From Poecilobothrus nobilitatus (lineage: Eukaryota > Arthropoda > Insecta > Diptera > Dolichopodidae): a DNA stretch of 64,000 nt. Positions 56,581 through 64,000 of the stretch are shown here, one piece after another. Both the position numbers and the translations under genes were made by a program. The stretch covers positions 114,721,253 through 114,785,252 of the forward strand of contig OX352772.1 of assembly GCA_947095535.1 (NCBI GenBank), read 5' to 3'. Within the stretch, counting starts at the first letter, position 1. Every line of letters begins with the position of its first letter. Below the pieces are notes generated by a model. That model worked only from the letters and a program-made list of their open reading frames with translations. It did not search any database and was not told the DNA's origin.

Positions 56581-59500
56581 CAGGTCTTATCTTATAATGT
56601 ATATGGGTTAAATAATAAATTTATATTTTGTGATTTTTTCGACTTTATTAAAAAATTTGATATATTCTTTTTATTTGAAACTTTTTTAGTTAAGGAAAAA
56701 CAAAATTATTTTAGTTATATTTTTAGTGAATACGATATATGTACATTGGAAGCTACAAAAGCTCATAATTTCGGGAGGGCGATTGGTGGTTGTTTATATG
56801 GTTTTAAGAAAGCCATAAAATCCAAATACTGTTTAACATTTGTAAATTTAGATGGATACTTGTGTTTGAAAGCAAAATTAAACCGCAAAACTGTGATATT
56901 TATACCAACATATCTAAATAATAACCAAAATTGGAAAGATGATTTCGAGAAATTCAAAAATACCCTTGAAACCCTTGATAATGTCGAGTTTTGTGCTATA
57001 GGTGATTTTAATGCCAGAACTGGAAACAGGCAAACTATTGATGATAAGCAATTAACAATTTCTTTAAATTTATCAGCTCAAAGAAACTCAGAAGATAAGG
57101 TGGTTGATAGTAATGGTAAGTTTTTATTAGAGCTAATAAATGATACTGGTGGTGTCATATTGAATGGAAGGTGTAGAGGTGACACTGCTGGCGCTAAAAC
57201 ATTTTGCGGAGCGATGGGCTCATCGGTTATTGACTATGTCTGCTGCTCAATGAATCTTATAGAATCAATTGATGATATGAAAGTAGTTAGTAAACCATAC
57301 TCAGACCATATGCCTATAGTTCTATCTTTCAAAACTGATGTCGATGCGACAAATAATATACGGCTTTTACCGAAAATTCAGTGGAATCCAAGCAAAAGCA
57401 TTGCTTATCATACAAAAACGTCAAATAATTTAAATATGTTGAATTGTGAAAATAATGATATTGATGCAAAACTTAAATGTTTAAAGGATATAATATATGA
57501 CTTTGCAAATAGGAATATAATAAAAACAAACAAATTCAAGCTAAAAAATAAATGGTTTGATAATCACTGCCATAATGCAAGGATTCATATGTTTAAGGCT
57601 CTTGATTTATGTAGAAAATATCATCATGTTTCAGAGTTCAAATTGAGATACATGGAAAAATTAAAAATATATAAGAAACTATGTCGAGAAAAGAAAAGAT
57701 CATATTATGAGAACCAGGCATTTAAACTAAGCATAGTTAAAGATTCCAAAGAGTGGTGGGTTAAAGATTCCAAAGAGTGGCAAACGATTACAAAAATAGC
57801 AGATTTCTGGTAGGCCGACATATTCAAGCGCAAGATTTCTTTGCATACTTTAAAGAATTATTCAAACAATTGAACGAGCTAAATTACTTTCACAATGCCG
57901 AACCATATGTATCTTTAGAAATTCTAGACCGTGAAATCACCATTGACGAAATGAAAGCAGTATTGAGAAAGGCTAAAGATTCAAAAGCACCAGGGTTAGA
58001 TAGGATACCATACGAGTACTATAAAAATGCAAATGTTGAATTCTTAAAACAACTATGCCAAATTATAAACATAATATTTGACACAGCTGCAACACCGCAA
58101 TCTTACCACAGCTCAATAATATTCCCCATTTTCAAAAAAGGTGATTTAAACTCAGTTGAAAACTATAGAGGACTATCTTTTGCAAATACCGATTACAAGC
58201 TATTTACCGGAATACTATTAAACAGAATTATGGAATGAGTAAACGAAAATAATATTCTTAATGAATGTCAAGCTGGATTTCGGAAAGGGTATAGCACTAC
58301 AGATAATATTTTCAGTTTAACAAGCATAATTAACTTTCAATTACAAAAGAAAAGAAAACTATACGTTTTCTTTGTAGACTTTAAAAGTGCATTTGACACA
58401 ATAAACAGGCAAGCACTTTTTTATAAACTGTCAAACACAGGACTCTCAACTAAAATGTTAAGAATATTAAAAAAACTTTATGAGAAAACCACCTCAACAG
58501 TGTGGAACGGAGAATTTATATCTGAATATCTTGAAGTTGAACTAGGGTTGAAGCAAGGCTGCTTATCGAGTCCGATTTTATTCTCACTTTTCGTAAACGA
58601 TTTGTACGAAGAATTATCTGGTGGAGTAAACATTGTTGATTGTTTGGTTAAATTATTAATGTATGCCGACGATTTGGCTCTGCTAGCAGAAGATCCACAA
58701 TCACTGCAAAAAATGATGGATAACCTGAATATTTATTGCAAAATGTGGGGCCTGTTTTTAAATCTTCAAAAATCAAAAGTGGTCATTTTTAGAAATGGTG
58801 GTAGAAGGTCAATAATTGAGTCATGGAAGTATGATGGAAATGAGGTAGAGGTAGTAAATGAATATAAATATCTGGGAATAATACTAACATATAACTTGAG
58901 CTTCATCAAACATTTAGAAAATAAGTTAAAAACATCAAAAAATGCTATAAACCAAACATGGAATAAGTTAATACGGAATAATCACATTCAAAGTAGTATC
59001 AAGTATAAAATATTCCAAGCTTGTGTAAAAACGATGTATGGGGTGTAAAAGAAACCAAGTATGGGGTGTAAAAGAATACGAAGAAGTCGAGAAGTTACAA
59101 AGGTTCTTTTTGAAAAAAATGTTTTACTTGCCAAATAATACCCCAAATTATATGATCCATATAGAAACAGGTATAAACAAGCTATTTGTATATACACTTT
59201 GAGTATGTAGAAAAAGTACTCGCATTGCCAGATCACCGATTGCCGAAAATACTAGCAAAAAAAACTCTAGAAGCAGATATATATTGGGCAAACGAATGGA
59301 AGAATATTTACGCAAGTGTGGAATATGAATTTTCTAACAATGCAGAGAATTGGAATGCTGATCACAAAAAAATTTTAGCAAAGTTGGCATTTAAACATCA
59401 GAATGATCACATCCCAAACAGCCAGAGCATCGGTCTACTATGATGCATATGGTAGTCTAAAACTTTGGGACATACCAAGTTATTTCTCTGACGAAAACGC

Positions 59501-59804
59501 AGTTAAAAAGATATCACTAATATTTAAAGCTCGTGGTGGTATGCTAGAAATCAATGCCAAAGCATTTAAAAAAGACACAACGGGAATTTGCGATTTATAC
59601 AATCTTGATGAATCTGAAAACACGTTCCATTTTATCGCACGATGTCCAATTTTTAAATATGCAAGAAAACAGTGCTTTGGCAAAGAATTTTTAAATTTTG
59701 ATGAATTTTTAGATTACTTAAATGGTGCAAATTATGAGCTCTTGTATCGCTATCTAACAGCTTCTTTAAAATATAGATTTTTGCTTATTTCTGAATTTTA
59801 TTAA
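56581..59804 (+). pseudogene. LINE ORF2: endonuclease and reverse transcriptase, lightly broken
   Basis: The frame opens at 56581, before any ATG: YNVYGLNNKF, FETFL (catalytic Glu), AIGDFNARTG (57000), SVIDYVCCS (57220) and SDHMPIV (57302) form the endonuclease. RT follows: SKAPGLDRIPYEYYK (57980), NYRGLSFANTDYK, CQAGFRKGYSTTDN, FVDFKSAFDTINRQ, LKQGCLSSPILFSL and the catalytic LMYADDLALLA (58665). A C-terminal domain with CDLYNLDESENTFHFIARCP lies near 59600. Lesions: a 24 bp duplication and frame change at 57736-57790; TGA at 58236-58238; a 23 bp duplication at 59036-59081; a frame change near 59165 and another near 59403. All catalytic motifs are intact. Confidence 0.85.
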
Positions 59805-60260
59805 TGTATTGTCAATCTCAAAATATAAACTAAACTTTAATCGTAGATTTAATCTCTTTTATAATTATTTACTATTTAATGTTTAAAATATAGGTTTTTG
59901 CTTATTGCTGAATTCTATTAACGTATTGTTAATTTCAAAATATAAATTAAACTTTAAACGTAGATTTAAATTTTATTGAAATTATTTACTATATAAACTT
60001 TAAAATAGATTTATGTTTATCTCTGAATTAATGTATAATTGTTATTTTGAAAATACAAACTGAACTTAATAACTACAAGGAAAACATATAATAATAAGTA
60101 TCTTCACATAACACGTTCTTTTATGTAATATTATAAAGTCAAAATACAACCTGACAAACGATTTTAAAAAATATCATGTCTTTTTGTAAGTTTAGCCATT
60201 TAAGAAAATGTATAATGAAAAAAATGAATTTAAATAAACTTTGATTATTATTATTATTAT
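59805..60260 (+). other. LINE 3' UTR and TTA tail
   Basis: The 3' UTR contains three diverged copies of a block around TTTTTGCTTATTTCTGAATT and TCAAAATATAAACTAAACTT (59783, 59895 and 60010), then a short TTA repeat. No coding. Confidence 0.7.
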
Positions 60261-63200
60261 TATATAACCATTTTTTTTTATAAATTCTTAATCTTTTTCT
60301 TTTTTCAGGATAGAACTATTTCAACATATCCGCACCGAAATTGATAATTTTTACATTGTACATATTATTTGCTATTTTTTTTTAATTTTAATTTTTATCA
60401 TTTCATTGTGATAATTCATGTTCATGGTTCCTAAATAATGTTTTAAATAATGTTTAATACTTTAATGTATTTTCTGCAAAATTAAATATGTATTTTCTGC
60501 AAAATTAAATTTTTTTTTTATTTGTCAAATAAAAAAGATTTTTTAGTTTTAAAAAAAATAAAATTTTTATTTATTTAAAGTCTTTTTATTTTTTTAAAAG
60601 TTACTAAAACGATGAAATGAAATATGTATTTACTTATAACAAAAATATTATAAAAACATTATTTACCAAATTCGATGGTTTATTTAATGGTTTACAATAA
60701 ATTTAATTTTATTTAAATTTACGTTTATTTAAATTGCTAAGTATATGCAATTATTAAAATTTTTATTAGGTATAGGTGTGTTCGAGTTTTGTTGACAAAA
60801 TGAAAATAACCTAAAAAGTACGTAACGTACTGTATGTAGGTAATTTTTTTGTACAAAATACAAATTTTAATTTTTTAATTTTTACTGCATCTCTTCTGTC
60901 AAAAATTTTTTTTACCTCTCTCGGTTTATTATGATAAAATATAAATGATTTTTGATTTTGTTTTATTACTTAATTATTTTGGGTAGAGTCGCGTTTAGGT
61001 GGGTCAACTTCTAATGCCGTAAAATGCTTTGTGATGGTGTGATTGTTAAATTTTTTTTTTAAATAATTCTTTGGCATTTTCTTGTTCGATGTGTGTAATT
61101 TTCGCGCGATTTGTTTCATAACAAAAATGTCGATGTATGAAAAAAAAAATTTTTCGGGATAAATAATGCAAAAAAGTTAATTTTTTTGGCAAATTTATAT
61201 TCTAATGGTAAACGACTATCGGTTTGCAGTCTATTTTGGGGGATCCAGGTCACTTGGCCCACCATTTAATAGTATTAATATTAAAATATTGCATGAAAGT
61301 CGAAAATTTTAAACTTAAAAAATGGCAAATATAAAATAAAAAAATTTTAAAAAAATTACACACATCGAAGAAGATTTTAACAATCACACCATCACAGAGC
61401 ATTTTACAGTCATTATATATATAATCATTTTTTTTTATAAATTCTTAATCTTTTTCTTTTTTCAGGATAGAACTATTTCAACATATCCGCACCGAGATTG
61501 ATAATTTTTACATTGTACATATTATTTGCTATTTTTTTTTAATTTTAATTTTTATCATTTCATTGTGATAATTCATGTTCATGGTTCCTAAATAATGTTT
61601 TAAATAATGTTTAAGCCTTTAATGTATTTTCTGCAAAATTAAATATTTTTATTTGTCAAATAAAAAAGATTTTTTAGTTTTAAAAAAAATAAAATTTTTA
61701 TTTATTTAAAGTCCTTTTATATTTTTAAAAGTCACTAAAACGATGAAATGAAATATGTATTTACTTATAATAAAAATATTATAAAAACATTATTTACCAA
61801 ATTCGATGGGTTATTTAATGGTTTACAATAAATTTAATTTTATTTAAATTTACGTTTATTTAAATTGCTAAGTATATGCAATTATTAAAATTTTTATTAG
61901 GTATAGGTGTGTTCAAGTTTTGTTGACAAAATGGAAATAACCTAAAAAGTACGTAACGTACGGTATGTAGGTAATTTTTTTTTTTATAAAATACAAATTT
62001 TAATTTTTTAATTTTTACTGCATCTCTTCTGTCAAAAATTTTTTTTACCTCTCTCGGTTTACTATGATAAAATATAAATGATTTTTGATTTTGTTTTATT
62101 ACTTATTACGATCGGTTTGCAGTTTATTTTGGGGGATCCAGGTCACTTGGCCAACTATTTAATAGTATTAATATTAAAATATTGCATGAAAGTCGAAAAT
62201 TTTAAACTTAAAAAATGGCAAATATAAAATAAAAAAATTTTAAAAAAAATTACACACATCGAAGAAGATTATAACGATCACACCATCACAGAGCATTTTA
62301 CAGGCATTATATATATAACCATTTTTTTTATAAATTCTTAATCTTTTTCTTTTTTTAGGATAGAACTATTTCAACATATCTGCACCGAGATTGATAATTT
62401 TTACATTGTACATATTATTTGCTATTTTTTTTAATTTTAATTTTTATGATTTCATTGTAATAATTCATGTTCATGGTTCCTAAAAAATGTTTTAAATAAT
62501 GTTTAATACTTTAATGTATTTTCTGCAAAATTAAATATCTATTTTCTGCAAAATTAAATATTTTTTTTTATTAAGATTTTTAAGATTAAGATTAAGATTA
62601 TTTAAGATTTTTTAGTTTTCAAAAAAATAAAATTTTTATTTATTTAAAGTCTTTTTATTTTTTTAAAAGTTACTAAAACGATGAAATGAAATATGTATTT
62701 ACTTATAACAAAAATATTATAAAAACATTATTTACCAAATTCGAAATGGTTTACAATAAATTAATAATTATAAATGATGTTATGATATAAACATTATTTA
62801 TTTTTACTTATTATTATAGAAAAAATTTAGTTAAATTACATTATTATTTATAAACTTATTTAAATTACTAAGTCTATGCATTTATTAAAATTTTTATTAG
62901 GTATAGGTGTGTTCGAGTTTTTTTGTCAAAATGAAAATAACCTAAAAAGTACGTAACGTACTGTATGTAGGTAATTTTTATTTGTACAAAATACAAATTT
63001 TAATTTTTTAATTTTTACTGCATCTCTTCTGTCAAAAATTTTTTTTACCTCTCTCGGTTTATTATGATAAAATATAAATGATTTTTGATTTTGTTTTATT
63101 ACTTAATTATTTTGGGTAGAGTCGCGTTTAGGTGGGTCAACTTCTAATGCCTGTAAAATGCTTTGTGATGGTGTGATTGTTAAAATTTTTTTTTAAATAA

Positions 63201-64000
63201 TTCTTTGGCATTTTCTTGTTCGATGTGTGTAATTTTCGCGCGATTTTTCTCATAACAAAAATGTCGATGTATGAAAAAAAAAATTTTTCCGGATAATTCA
63301 AAAAAGTTAATTTTTTCGGCAAATTTATATTCTAATGGTAAAAGACTATCGGTTTGCAGTCTATTTTGGGGGATGCAGGTCACTTGGCCCACCATTTAAT
63401 AGTATTACTATTAAAATATTGCATGAAAGTAGCAAATTTTAAACTTAAAAAATGGCAAATATAAAATAAAAAAATTTTTTTAAAATTACACACATCGAAG
63501 AAGATTTTAACAATCACACCATCACAGAGCATTTTACAGGCATTATATATATAACCATTTTTTTTTATAAATTCTTTTTTTTTTTTCAGGATAGAACTAT
63601 TTCAAAATATCCGCACCGAGATTGATAATTTTTACATTGTACATATTATTTGCTATTTTTTTTTAATTTTAATTTTTATCATTTCATTGTAATAATTCAT
63701 GTTCATGGTTCCTAAATAATGTTTTAAATAATGTTTAATACTTTAATGTATTTTCTGCAAAGTTAAATATGTATTTTCTGCAAAATTAAATATTTTTTTT
63801 TATATGGCAAATAAAAAAGATTTTTTAATTTAAAAAAAAATAAAATTTTTATTTATTTAAAGTCTTTTTATTTTTTTAAAAGTTACTAAAACGATGAAAT
63901 GAAATATGTATTTACTTATAATAAAAATATTATAAAAACATTATTTACCAAATTCGAAATGGTTTACAATAAATTAATAATTATAAATGATGTTATGATA
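60261..64000 (+). repeat. Satellite array continues, A-type monomers
   Basis: Starts with the second target duplication copy (60261-60274). Left arms begin at 60981 and 63114; the monomer between them is joined by a shortened one lacking its left arm near 62100. These copies share variants not seen left of the LINE: TTTTGGGTAGAG instead of TTTAGGGTAGAG, ATCGAAGAAG, and a duplicated TATTTTCTGCAAAATTAAAT at about 60490, 62530 and 63770. The array continues past the window end. Frames at 63137-63395 are repeat-derived. Confidence 0.9.

Larger units (their letters stand above)
54444..60260 (+). mobile_element. Full-length LINE inserted in the satellite
   Basis: The element is 5,817 bp, bounded by the 14 bp duplication TATATAACCATTTT. 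It starts GGGGGTTGTCATTTATACTT and ends in a (TTA)n tail at about 60243-60260. It has a 1.2 kb A-rich 5' region, ORF1, ORF2 and a 450 bp 3' UTR. Removing it rebuilds an A-type monomer of about 1.16 kb. Its few lesions point to recent insertion. Tail type and ORF2 layout suggest an I-superfamily or CR1-like element; clade not settled. Confidence 0.88.

Noticed and set aside
39295..64000. CRISPR-like or rDNA array
   Set aside because: Units are kilobase-sized, have no short direct repeats with spacers and no rRNA motifs; this is eukaryotic satellite DNA.

Overview
The window is eukaryotic DNA, very AT-rich, and built almost entirely from transposable elements and tandem repeats. I recognise no host protein gene, rRNA or ordinary tRNA. 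The mix points to an insect, most likely a fly: an arthropod-type Polinton, Jockey- and LOA-type LINEs, hAT and PIF/Harbinger relics, tRNA-derived SINEs, and two clear spliceosomal introns of 64 and 60 nt. The species assignment is inference.

Layout. (1) 1-8880: a decayed Polinton/Maverick entering from the left. In order it holds a major capsid protein, a small unknown, an adenovirus-type protease, an unknown, a minus-strand acidic protein, an integrase with chromodomain, two minus-strand small proteins and a protein-primed family B DNA polymerase. Every large gene carries stops or frameshifts. (2) 8881-16600: LINE relics, AT-rich DNA, a SINE fragment, a 650 bp foldback element and small repeats. 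(3) 16900-22850: a minus-strand Jockey-type LINE split by a hAT relic and by a second LINE whose ORF1 has a PHD finger. (4) 22860-26459: a LINE 3' part ending at a perfect hairpin, a SINE with clear target duplication, and a plus-strand LINE with poly(A) tail. (5) 26549-36927: a 10.4 kb hAT element with matching ends and an 8 bp target duplication. It holds a broken transposase and a minus-strand LINE, which itself holds a rearranged LOA-clade LINE. (6) 37040-39191: Harbinger and hAT relics. (7) 39295-64000: a satellite array of about 19 kb plus one inserted LINE (54444-60260). The array has roughly 1.19 kb monomers and a 3,488 bp higher-order unit repeated almost identically.

The most notable item is the array. 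Its monomers carry the inverted ends of a DNA transposon, and the long unit carries a spliced exon pair resembling the C-terminus of a HARBI1-like transposase. The satellite therefore appears to have been born from a Harbinger-like transposon. The Polinton polymerase intron, the three-layer nest with target duplications at each level, and the recurrent short tandem duplications at frame breaks are secondary points of interest. All functional statements come from motif reading; no search was run.
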